From Dyella sp. OK004 (GTDB taxonomy: Bacteria; Pseudomonadota; Gammaproteobacteria; Xanthomonadales; Rhodanobacteraceae): 64,000 bases of DNA. Positions 43,886 to 52,665 of this stretch are shown in pieces. The number at the start of each line of letters is the position of its first letter. The stretch's first letter is position 1. The position numbers and the translations under genes are program-made. The stretch is taken from NCBI RefSeq assembly GCF_900114495.1, contig NZ_FOZI01000007.1, positions 57,830-121,829 of the forward strand, in the 5' to 3' direction. The notes under the pieces were generated by a model. That model was not told where the DNA came from and ran no database searches. It was given only the letters and a program-made list of their open reading frames with translations.

Positions 43886-46800
43886 GGCTGCACCTCCTTC
43901 TTTGCATCGCCATGGGTGGCGGCACCCTCCGCGTCCGCGCGTGGCGGAACGGGTTGCTCTACCGGTATCACCGCCACCGGCAGCTGCACGCCGAAGTCGA
44001 AACGCGCCGGCACGCCTTGCGTGATGCGCTTCACCTGCGGACTGGGCGTGGTGAAGGTGCTGCCGGGCGGCAAGGTCGCGGGGTCGACCTTCATGATGAA
44101 GTTGTGGCCGCGCGCCATGTTTGGCACGTCGATGCCTTCGAGATGGAAGCGGCCGAAGGCGTCGGTCTCAATGACATTGCCTTCAACCGTGCCGATGCGT
44201 ACGCCGGGAATGCCCCGCTCGTCGATGCCGCGGTTGATGACCACGTAATCGACACGCAGACCACCATCCGCTTCCGGCGATACGTGGCGTTCCACCTTCA
44301 GCGCTTCGGCGGACTGCCCCTTGGCGGCATCGCCCGCCAGCACCGTCTCGCTGCTTCCGTCGGCACGCATGCGCACCGAGGTACCACCCGCACTGGTCAG
44401 TACGAGATCGCCAGTGAAGTCGGCACGACGCAGGCGCTGCGAGATCACGATGCGCTGTGTGTCTTCCGGCTGCGCCACGCTATTCCGGCCACGCAATTCG
44501 CCCAGCGCGATGCCGTGCAACAGCGGCGCACTGGCGTCGGCTTCGGGTTGCGGCCCCTGCCCACGGTCCACCGTGGTGGAGCCGGCCACGTAAGCAGCCG
44601 GCGCAAAACCGCCCTGCACGTGCAGATCATGAGCGGTGGCGCTGGCCTGCCAGCCATCGCCGTTGCGGTCGTCGAACACGGTGCCGAACACGCGGCTGTC
44701 TTCAAACAACGGATCGGCATCGCGCCGCACGCTAACCTGCGCCACATTGCTGGTGCGGATGCCGTTCAACAGCATCTGCGCGGTATTGATGTATTCGCCG
44801 CGTGCCGATGCGCCCGGACCGACACGCATCATGTAAACCACGGTGGCGCTCTTGCCGGCGGCGACATCGATGCCTTCAACACGGATCGGGCTGCTGCCGG
44901 CCAAGTGGCCGCCATTGGCCGCGCTCACGCTCAGGGAACTCGCCACCAGGTTGAAACCGACCGGCGGCGTATCGGCCAGCACGGCGTTATGGACGTCTGC
45001 CTGGCCCGGGTTCTGGATGGTCACCGTGTAGCGCACCACATCGCCGACCTTGGCCGTCAACGGTGTGACCTGTTTGGTGACGTGCAGCAAGGCGTCGTCG
45101 CTGACCACCAGCGTGATCGATGCTGTGCTGCAATTGCTGGGCGCCAGCGTGTCGCAGATGCGATACGTCAGTGTGTAAGTGCCGCGACTCGTTCCTGCCG
45201 GCACGATGATGCTGCCGTCGGGAGCGATCGTCACACCGTTGATGCCGCCCTTGTTGACCGGCGTGATGCTGACCCGGCTCGGGTCGGTGATGACCACCCC
45301 GCCCTGCATGTCGTTGCCGAGCACCTTGCCCGGCGTTCCGCCGGTAGCGCCGTTCACCGGCACCTGGCGGTAATCGTCGTCCACGGCCTGAAGCGGCAGC
45401 GACACCACCGTGACGGTGACGGTCGCCGTGGCGCAATTGGTCGGGTTGAGCTTTTCGCAGATCTGGTAGCCGATGGTGTAGGTGCCAGCCGGCGTGCCCG
45501 GCGCCACCGATACCTCGCCGGTGGTCGGGTCGAGCGTCACATGCGTGCTGCTGGCCGGCGAGGTCACCGTCAGGTTGACGGTGGATGGCGTGGTCTTCAC
45601 GCCATTGAGCGTGTCGTTGTCCAGCACGTTGCCGGCATGCGTGTTGCCAGCGCCGCCATCGATGCCGCTGTAGTTGTCGTTGCTGGCGACAATCTTGCCG
45701 GCAGTCACCGTCACGCTGGCCGTGGCCGTGGCGCAGTTGGTCGGGTTGAGCTTTTCGCAGATCTGGTAGCCGACGGTGTACGTGCCGGCCGGCGTGCCTG
45801 GTGCCACCGACACTTCGCCGGTGGTCGGATCGAGCTTCACGTTGGTGTTGCTGGCCGGTGTGGTGACCGTCACATTGACGCTGGACGGTGTGGTCTTCAC
45901 GCCATTGAGCGTGTCGTTGTCCAGCACGTTGCCGACTTGCGTGTTGCCGGCGCCGCCATCGATGCCGGTATAGCTGTCGTTGCTCGCAACGATCTTGCCG
46001 GCGATCACCGTGACGCTGGCCATCGCCATGGCGCAGTTGGTCGGGTTGAGCTTTTCGCAGATCTGGTAGCCGACGGTGTACGTGCCGGCCGGCGTACCCG
46101 GTGCTACGGACAGCTCACCCGTCGCCGGGTCGAGCTTCACGTTCGGATTGCTGGCAGGCGTAGTGACCGTCACGTTGACGGTGGACGGCGTGGTCTTCAC
46201 GCCGTTGAGCGTGTCGTTGTCCAGCACGTTGCCGACTTGCGTATTGCCCGCGCCGCCATCGATGCCGGTGTAGCTGTCATTGGTCGCGACGATCTTGCCG
46301 GCGGCCACCGTCACGCTGATCGGAGCCGTGGCGCAGTTGGTCGGATTGAGCTTTTCGCAGATCTGATACTGAATGGTGTAAGTGCCGGCTGGCGTGCCGG
46401 GTGCCACCGATACGTCGCCGGTAGCAGGGTCGAGTTTCACGTTCGGATTGCTGGCCGGCGTGGTGACCGTCACGGTGACCGTGGACGGCGTGGCCTTCAC
46501 ACCATTGACCGTGTCGTTATCCAACGCATTGCCGACGAGCGGATTACCGGCACCGTACACGCCGGTGTAACTGTCGCTGCCTGCGGTAATCGGTCCGGCG
46601 ACGACGGTGGCCGTGGCGGTGGCCGTGGCGCAGTTGGACGGGTTGAGCTTTTCGCAGATCTGGTAGCCGATGGTGTACGTACCCGCCGGTGTGCCCGGCG
46701 CCACCGACACTTCGCCGGTGGCCGGATCGAGCTTCACATTCGGGTTGCTCGCAGGCGCAGTGACGGAGACGGTGACCGTCGACGGCGTCGGCTTCACACC

Positions 46801-49503
46801 GTTGAGCGTGTCGTTGTCCAGTACGTTGCCGACCTGCGTATTACCGACGCTGCTGTTGATGCCGGTATAGCTGTCGTTGGTCGCGGCGATCTTGCCGGCG
46901 ACCACCGTCACGCTGGCGGTGGTTGTGGCGCAATTGGCCGGGTTGAGCTTTTCGCAAATCTGATAGCCGATGGTGTACGTACCGGCTGGCGTGCCCGCGG
47001 CAACCGATACTTCGCCGGTGGCCGGATCGAGCGTGACGTTCGGGTTGCTGGCTGGCGTGGTGACCGTCACGTTGACGGTGGATGGGGTGGTCTTCACGCC
47101 ATTGAGCGTGTCGTTGTCCAGCACATTGCCGACGTTGGCGTGGCCCGTGCCGCCGTCGATGCCGGTGTAAGCATCGGGCGTCGCCGCGATCGCCGCCGCA
47201 CCCACGGTGACGGTGGCTTCGGTCGTGGCGCAGTTCGTCGGATGGACGGCATCGCACAAGGTATAGGGAATTTTGTAGGTGCCAGCCGGTGTGCCGGGCT
47301 TCACCGTGATCGTGCCGTCGCCATTGAGGGTGAAACCACCGCTCGCCGGCACCGTGCTGACGGCGCCCCAAGTCAACGTGACGTTGCCCTTGCCCGTACC
47401 GATAGCGGGGCCGGTCACGGTGCCCAGCTGATCGTTCGCCACCACGTTGCCGGTGCTGCCGCCGGCGGCGCCGTTGGGGACGTTATAGCTGTCGTTTTTA
47501 GCGACGATCGCGACATCGCCGATCGGTGTATCGGTGGTTCCCGTTGCGGTGATCGGCGAGCCGCTGGGCGGCGTGCCGCTTACGGTTGCGGTGTTGTGGA
47601 TGGCGACACCGGCGTCGACATCGGCCTGGGTCACGGTGTAGGTAAAGCTGCCGCAATTGGCGCTCTTGCCCGGATCGAGTGTGGTCGGCGTGCAGCTCAG
47701 CGGCGTGCTTCCCGCCATGGGATCAGACACCGTCAATCCGCTCAGTGCGATGTTGCCGCTGTTGGTCGCGGTAATGGCGTAGGCAATGCTCTCGCCCACA
47801 TCGGCCTTGCCGTTGGCATTGCCGTCGTTGAGCGTGGCGGTCTTGTTCACCTGGAGCGCGGGCGTGCCCTGCACGGTGGTCTGCGCGGTCGATGTGTTGT
47901 CCGCCGTATTGGCGGTGGGCTCGCCAACGGTGGTGTCGGAGGTGGCGAGCTTCACCGTCGCGGTATTGGTGATGGTGCCTGCGATGTTGACCGGCGCCAC
48001 CGCGTTGATCGTGATCACGACGCTGCTGTTGGCCGGCAGGCTCTGCACCGCGCCAGTCAGCGTATAGCCGGCGCTGTCGCTGCCGGTGACGCTCACGCCA
48101 AGCGCGCCGCATACCGCGCCATTGGCGGCGCTGCCACAAGTGACTCCACCGGCGGTAACGCCCGTGACGCCGACCGGCATCGTGTCGGTAAACACCGCGC
48201 CGGTCGCCGTGTGCGTGCCGTTGTTGCTGATCGCCAGCGTGTAGCTCAGCGGCTGGCCGGCCTGCACGGTCGCGGGGCCGGACTTCACCATTTTCAGATC
48301 CACGATGCGCGGCACGTTGGTCAACGTGCAGTCCACGCGGTCGCCCAGCTGTTGCAGGTCGACCGTTGGCAGGCTGGCGGGATTGAATGCGCCGTTGGGC
48401 AATACCGTGGCGGAACCCACATTGCCGTTGGTGCAGGTGATCGTGCTGTCGTATTGCTGAAGGCTGGACTTGCTGCCGGTAGCCATCTCCTCCTTGAGCG
48501 TGAGCACGTTGCCCGGCATCGTCGCCTGGCCGCTGATGTACGGGTAATTGCCCGCGACAGCTCCGCTGGTGGAGGTATTGATGATCTCCTGGCCTTTCAC
48601 GTTGATCACGCGATAGGTGAACTGGTCGCTGCTATCCATGCGCCCCGCGGGCAACGCCTTGCGCAGACGGACACCGCCCCAGCGCACGCCAAAGGCAAAG
48701 CCCTGCAGACTGGTGCCATTGGTGTGCACCTGCCCCATCACGGAAAACGGACTGCCCGTGCGCGTGGTGGAAAACACGCCGGCATTCGCCGTGCCGCTCT
48801 TGCCTACCAGGCGAACGCAATCGACCATGCCGGCACAGCCTGAGGTCGGCGCCGCAGGAACGCCGGCGCTGCCCGGCGCGCCAAAGACAAGGTTGTTGCC
48901 TGACGAGGCGCCAAGCCATTCCACCAGGTTGAATTTGCTGCCGCCGGAAACCACGCCGAAATCGAGCAGCTCATTGCTGTTGGTGCTCTCGCCGTCGGCT
49001 ACCACCATCTCAAATGGATTAGTGCTCTCGACCCCGTTGGGGCCGAACAGATGGATGTCCTTCAGCGTGACCGTGGTGTGGTTGTCCGAACCGTTGTTGG
49101 TGTACAGCGCGGCGGTATTCGGCTTGTAGATGGTGTAGTAGCCGGTGCTGCCGCTGAACTGCGAACCGCTCCAACTCGGCGCTTGCACACCCTTGAGGCC
49201 GGCGCTGTTGCCCACATTGCTCACCTGGGCGGTGAACGTCATGCTCGAGCCATCCGGCAGCGAGAACGTTAGCGGCGTCGAGCCGTCCGCGTTCAAGGTC
49301 ACACCATCGAGCTGCAGCCAGCAGATTTCGTCGACATGCTGGCCCTTGGAATTTGGGTCAGCCATACGGCACTCATTGGCCACCGCCACTGCGGGCTTGA
49401 CCAGCCCCAGCAGCAACAGGGCCAGCAGCGCGAACACCTTTCTGTGGGTTCGCCCTGCGCCGCTTCCGAAATACCCGCGACAACGATCCAGTAGTACAGA
49501 CAT
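43882..49503 (-). CDS. Giant DUF11 / Ig-like repeat surface protein
   Basis: 1873 aa from ATG 49503 (MSVLLDRCRGYFG); frame to 49575 not supported. A hydrophobic signal (FALLALLLLGLVKPAVA) near residues 28-45 is followed by a unique domain to about 420, a first DUF11-type domain (VKSGPATVQAGQPLSYTLAI), a second repeat-like domain (VNKTATLNDGNANGKADVGE), then eight tandem cadherin/Ig-like units of about 100 aa: six nearly identical and a divergent one at each end. A further DUF11 domain (VTKQVTPLTAKVGDVVRYTV) and a carboxypeptidase-like region (GVRIGTVEGNVIETDAFGRF) lead to a Pro-rich end. No LPXTG or PEP-CTERM signal was seen. Likely extracellular or surface-held; the coupled downstream barrel protein may anchor it. 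Confidence 0.85.
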   Translation of the reverse strand: MSVLLDRCRGYFGSGAGRTHRKVFALLALLLLGLVKPAVAVANECRMADPNSKGQHVDEICWLQLDGVTLNADGSTPLTFSLPDGSSMTFTAQVSNVGNSAGLKGVQAPSWSGSQFSGSTGYYTIYKPNTAALYTNNGSDNHTTVTLKDIHLFGPNGVESTNPFEMVVADGESTNSNELLDFGVVSGGSKFNLVEWLGASSGNNLVFGAPGSAGVPAAPTSGCAGMVDCVRLVGKSGTANAGVFSTTRTGSPFSVMGQVHTNGTSLQGFAFGVRWGGVRLRKALPAGRMDSSDQFTYRVINVKGQEIINTSTSGAVAGNYPYISGQATMPGNVLTLKEEMATGSKSSLQQYDSTITCTNGNVGSATVLPNGAFNPASLPTVDLQQLGDRVDCTLTNVPRIVDLKMVKSGPATVQAGQPLSYTLAISNNGTHTATGAVFTDTMPVGVTGVTAGGVTCGSAANGAVCGALGVSVTGSDSAGYTLTGAVQSLPANSSVVITINAVAPVNIAGTITNTATVKLATSDTTVGEPTANTADNTSTAQTTVQGTPALQVNKTATLNDGNANGKADVGESIAYAITATNSGNIALSGLTVSDPMAGSTPLSCTPTTLDPGKSANCGSFTYTVTQADVDAGVAIHNTATVSGTPPSGSPITATGTTDTPIGDVAIVAKNDSYNVPNGAAGGSTGNVVANDQLGTVTGPAIGTGKGNVTLTWGAVSTVPASGGFTLNGDGTITVKPGTPAGTYKIPYTLCDAVHPTNCATTEATVTVGAAAIAATPDAYTGIDGGTGHANVGNVLDNDTLNGVKTTPSTVNVTVTTPASNPNVTLDPATGEVSVAAGTPAGTYTIGYQICEKLNPANCATTTASVTVVAGKIAATNDSYTGINSSVGNTQVGNVLDNDTLNGVKPTPSTVTVSVTAPASNPNVKLDPATGEVSVAPGTPAGTYTIGYQICEKLNPSNCATATATATVVAGPITAGSDSYTGVYGAGNPLVGNALDNDTVNGVKATPSTVTVTVTTPASNPNVKLDPATGDVSVAPGTPAGTYTIQYQICEKLNPTNCATAPISVTVAAGKIVATNDSYTGIDGGAGNTQVGNVLDNDTLNGVKTTPSTVNVTVTTPASNPNVKLDPATGELSVAPGTPAGTYTVGYQICEKLNPTNCAMAMASVTVIAGKIVASNDSYTGIDGGAGNTQVGNVLDNDTLNGVKTTPSSVNVTVTTPASNTNVKLDPTTGEVSVAPGTPAGTYTVGYQICEKLNPTNCATATASVTVTAGKIVASNDNYSGIDGGAGNTHAGNVLDNDTLNGVKTTPSTVNLTVTSPASSTHVTLDPTTGEVSVAPGTPAGTYTIGYQICEKLNPTNCATATVTVTVVSLPLQAVDDDYRQVPVNGATGGTPGKVLGNDMQGGVVITDPSRVSITPVNKGGINGVTIAPDGSIIVPAGTSRGTYTLTYRICDTLAPSNCSTASITLVVSDDALLHVTKQVTPLTAKVGDVVRYTVTIQNPGQADVHNAVLADTPPVGFNLVASSLSVSAANGGHLAGSSPIRVEGIDVAAGKSATVVYMMRVGPGASARGEYINTAQMLLNGIRTSNVAQVSVRRDADPLFEDSRVFGTVFDDRNGDGWQASATAHDLHVQGGFAPAAYVAGSTTVDRGQGPQPEADASAPLLHGIALGELRGRNSVAQPEDTQRIVISQRLRRADFTGDLVLTSAGGTSVRMRADGSSETVLAGDAAKGQSAEALKVERHVSPEADGGLRVDYVVINRGIDERGIPGVRIGTVEGNVIETDAFGRFHLEGIDVPNMARGHNFIMKVDPATLPPGSTFTTPSPQVKRITQGVPARFDFGVQLPVAVIPVEQPVPPRADAEGAATHGDAKKEVQP
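45406..47206 (-). repeat. Six near-identical 300-bp tandem repeats within the DUF11 gene
   Basis: The conserved segment encoding YQICEKLNP recurs at about 45.45, 45.75, 46.05, 46.35, 46.64 and 46.95 kb, with successive steps of 300, 300, 300, 297 and 300 bp. Each unit encodes about 100 aa with NDSYTGIDGG, GNVLDNDTLNGVK and GTPAGTYTIGYQICEKLNP. High nucleotide similarity suggests recent duplication or gene conversion and makes copy number prone to change and to assembly collapse. Confidence 0.92.
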
Positions 49504-50722
49504 ATCCCTAGCTCTCACACGCGTGACACCGGCGTCCCGCAGGCACAACCGGTGGAGGCCGCCTCGTTGCAACAAGGCCGACCCCGTTCGGTGGCGATGT
49601 GCAATCGCCTGAAAAGGGGCGCAGCCGTACCCGCCTCCCTGTTCCCAGGGAGGCGCGTGTACGCGACAAAAACGCCTGCGCCATCGCTGCCCGAAAGCAG
49701 GACGGATGCACCCTTCTGTAGGCTTGAGATGGGCGAGAACGTGGCGGCGACGATCCTTGCGCCTGCTACCACTGCCTCAGTGTGACCAGCCATGCCAACG
49801 ACACCCGTCCCCCTTTGGCATGTCCTTCTCGCGATTCATCACGTAGAAGGCCACACCAATGTCAGCATTTCCCATCGATGCCGATGAGGTGTCGTTGGCG
49901 GGCAGGATGGTAGGTGTGACTCAGGCGATACAGAAGCCGCCGCCACAGGAATTTGCGTGTCAGAAAATAGGACGCTGCATCGCTGCGGCAAAACTTTGGT
50001 GTGACGGAAAGCAGGTGTGGAAAGAAGAAAGGATGCGGTTTTCACAGTGCCGGGCCGCGTCAGTGCAACCACGCAGCAGTTTTGCTGAGGCGGCTGTCAT
50101 GTGCGCCATTGCGGATGTCAAAACTGGAGAAACGCATCACACCATCTGCTTGGCGTGGAGTGTCAGCGACCCGCTCCCTCCCCTGCTCGCAGGGGAGGGT
50201 TGGGAAGGGGTGAGTACTTGAGAAAGCGTTTCGGGTAAGGTTTTCTCAAGGGCTTACCCCCTCCCAGCCTCCCCCTGCGAGCAGGGGGAGGAGAAAATCG
50301 AGCGTAGTGGGCTGGACGAAAAACCCCGAAGAGAACACACCCGACGCCTGACACTGGAAAAGGCGCAGCTACAGAGCACACCGCCTGCTCTTCAGGCCAT
50401 TTCTCTTTGGTTACTTTCTCTTTACTCCGGGCATCCATGCCCTCCGCCCTTCGGGCCAGCTGCGCTGTTCGCACCCGCTCCTGCGGGTGCGTGGGCCAGC
50501 AAAGAGAAAGTGACCCGAGCCGCGGCAGCGGTTCGGAAGCCCGCGGCAGGCGAGCCAGCGCACGCAGACGCTAAAACCGAGCGATAAGGCACTGGATGAC
50601 CAGCTTCGCTGTTGTGAAGCGCCTCCGGCCTGCGCCGGAATGACGAAGCAGGAGGGAATGGCTCAAGACCCAAACTCTCAACACAATTGCCTCCCTGCAC
50701 GTAGGGAGAGGAGCGCACTCCG
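49504..50722. repeat. 1.2-kb gene-free region with degenerate segment and composite repeat A
   Basis: No intact gene is supported. About 49905-50110 is the diverged partner of the fragment at 39.9-40.1 kb. From 50163 to about 50655 lies composite repeat A in reverse orientation: C/G-rich hairpins at 50175-50215 and 50250-50304, a long stem actttctcttt (50413-50423) / aaagagaaagt (50501-50511) whose loop holds an extra hairpin (cgcacccgctcctgcgggtgcg region), and a cctccggcctgcgccggaat palindrome near 50626-50645. Copies B and C lie at 57.9 and 63.7 kb. Confidence 0.75.
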
Positions 50723-51499
50723 CTAGCCCACCGTCTCCAGCGCATCAGCTCTAGACGCCTTGCGAAACTGATTAGGCGTAACACCCATCCGCTCCCGGAA
50801 CGCCGTAATGAAATTGCAGGCGCTGCGAAAGCCCACGCTCTCCGCAACGTCCTGCAGACTCAGCGAGGTCTCCATCAACAACATGCGGCCCTTCCGCAAC
50901 CGCTCCTCGCGGATCCAGGCGAACACAGTAGTACCCATGTGTTGCCGAAAAACCGCCGAAAGCCGCTTGTCATGCGTGCCCACCTTGCGGGCAATATCTT
51001 CCAGCGACGGCAAAGACGCCAATTGCTCGCTGATCAGGCGCACCGCCGCCCGCAACATGATCTCGTCCTGGGACAGAAACGCTTCCGGCTCATCAGCCGC
51101 CGGCTCCGCCGGACGCGGCCTCAGTTGCAGATGGATGCGCACGCGGGCCAACACTTCATCGGGATGGCATGGCTTGAGCACGTAGTCGACACCGCCATGG
51201 CCGAGACCTTCCAGGCGCTCTTCCAGCGCACCGGCCGAACTGAGGAAAATCACAGGAATGTCCTGCGTGCGCGGCGCTTCCTTCAACAGGCGGCAGGTGG
51301 CGAAGCCATCCAGCGCCGGCATGCGCACATCCAGCAGGATCAGGTCCGGCTGCAGGGCCAGCGCGCGTTGAAAACCCTGACGCCCGTCAGTGGCCAGTGT
51401 CACGCGATAGCCATGCCCGCGCAGCACGTTCTGCAATGCGCGAAGCTCTTCCGGCGAGTCATCTATCACCAGGACATGCGGTGATTCTTTCGCAGGCAT
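50723..51499 (-). CDS. Response regulator with AraC-type DNA-binding output
   Basis: 258 aa from ATG 51499 with AGGGGGA upstream; a frame to 51625 is unsupported. REC domain at about 8-125: VLVIDDSPEE acidic pocket, phospho-Asp in LILLDVRMPALDGF (about residue 57), and the conserved Lys in DYVLKPCHPDEV. AraC HTH at about 155-250 (LEDIARKVGTHDKRLSAVFR and LQDVAESVGFRSACNFITAF). It is divergent from the LysR gene, and the hybrid kinase gene just beyond is its likely partner. Confidence 0.9.
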   Translation of the reverse strand: MPAKESPHVLVIDDSPEELRALQNVLRGHGYRVTLATDGRQGFQRALALQPDLILLDVRMPALDGFATCRLLKEAPRTQDIPVIFLSSAGALEERLEGLGHGGVDYVLKPCHPDEVLARVRIHLQLRPRPAEPAADEPEAFLSQDEIMLRAAVRLISEQLASLPSLEDIARKVGTHDKRLSAVFRQHMGTTVFAWIREERLRKGRMLLMETSLSLQDVAESVGFRSACNFITAFRERMGVTPNQFRKASRADALETVG

Positions 51500-51706
51500 C
51501 GTTCCCCCTGTCGCGGCTATCGCCGCTGCGTACAACTTGCGGCCACTCCGGCATTGCAAGCGCCCGATTGTAACCCTGCTTTCGATCGCCGTCCGCTCCA
51601 GCAAAACAGCTATCCGCCCGGACAAAAGTCATGCCTTCCCGGCCGGCCTATGCTCCGCGCATCTCTTGTCTTGCCGATATCGGCACGCCTAAGCCCTGCC
51701 TTCGCT

Positions 51707-52627
51707 ATGGATCTGACTGACAACCTCAGCGACCTCTATCTGCTCACCCGCGTGATCGAAGCGGGCGGGTTTGCTGCGGCCGCCCGCCAGACTGGCATGA
51801 CCCGCTCGCTGCTGAGCCGGCGCATCGTTGGCCTCGAACAACGCCTGGGGGCGCAACTGCTGCTGCGCAACGCGCGTCACTTTGCGGTGACGCCGCTCGG
51901 CAATGAGGTTTATCGCCATGCCTTGATCATGTGCGAGGCCGCCGAGGAGGCTATCCGTGTCGTGCAGGATGCGGGCGGCAACCTGGGTGGCCAGATACGC
52001 GTCGACACCCCCGACCTGATGGGTCACTTGCTGTCGCAGGCGCTGATCGCCGCGGCCGGCCAACATGAGCACCTGCACCTCTCGTTAAGCATGAATGGCG
52101 GTGTCGAGGCGCTCTTGGCACAACGCGTCGACCTGGCGCTGTGCATGGACGACAAGCTGCCGGATCGCAGCGATGTCGTGGCACACCGGCTGTGCCACGT
52201 GCGCCTGGTTACGGTAGCCAGCCCGCAGCTGTTCCGGAAGCTGGGCTCCCCTGCCCATCCCGATCAGCTCGAAGAGCGGCATTGCCTGGGGTATCTCGGT
52301 CCGGACGGACGGCGTCACTGGACGTTCCGCGGCGCGCGCGTACGCAAACCCGCGAACCCGCTAAGCACCGGCCACTTATCGACCTTGCTTGTCGCGGCCC
52401 GCGAAGGCGCCGGTGTCGCCCAGCTCCCCTTGCATGCCTGCGCCGACGATCTCGACGCACAACGGCTGCAACAAGTATTCCAGCCCTACGAGCCCGAGCC
52501 GATGCGCTTGCATCTGCTCAGCCTCTCCGGGCTGGCTCTCACCCCAACCACACGCAGCGTCATCCGCAGCATCCGGGACCAGCTGCTGCTGACCCGGTTG
52601 CCTGGCGTGGTGGTGGACAAGGGATAG
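51707..52627 (+). CDS. LysR-family transcriptional regulator
   Basis: 306 aa from ATG 51707 (MDLTDNLSDLYLLTRVIEAG). N-terminal HTH typical of LysR (FAAAARQTGMTRSLLSRRIV; LEQRLGAQLLLRNARHFAVT) and a periplasmic-binding-like effector domain from about residue 90. The sequence is closest in style to the group regulating aromatic-compound or quinone-type genes, but no target can be read. It lies between the AraC-type response regulator (divergent, 207-bp gap) and the hybrid kinase (convergent). Confidence 0.9.
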   Translation: MDLTDNLSDLYLLTRVIEAGGFAAAARQTGMTRSLLSRRIVGLEQRLGAQLLLRNARHFAVTPLGNEVYRHALIMCEAAEEAIRVVQDAGGNLGGQIRVDTPDLMGHLLSQALIAAAGQHEHLHLSLSMNGGVEALLAQRVDLALCMDDKLPDRSDVVAHRLCHVRLVTVASPQLFRKLGSPAHPDQLEERHCLGYLGPDGRRHWTFRGARVRKPANPLSTGHLSTLLVAAREGAGVAQLPLHACADDLDAQRLQQVFQPYEPEPMRLHLLSLSGLALTPTTRSVIRSIRDQLLLTRLPGVVVDKG

Positions 52628-52665
52628 ACGGATAGACGGCTCGTTGGCATGGCCGAACGAGCCTG

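Noticed and set aside
45406..47206. Regular repeats resembling a CRISPR-like array or satellite DNA
   Set aside because: The 300-bp period is a multiple of three, lies wholly in one frame and encodes an Ig-like domain; there are no short repeats with unique spacers.
43849..48843. A 1664-codon open frame on the plus strand opposite the DUF11 gene
   Set aside because: Its His/Arg/Val/Gly-rich periodic sequence mirrors the 300-bp repeats of the minus-strand gene; it has no signal or family, and the minus frame has clear domains. It is an antisense shadow of GC-rich coding DNA.
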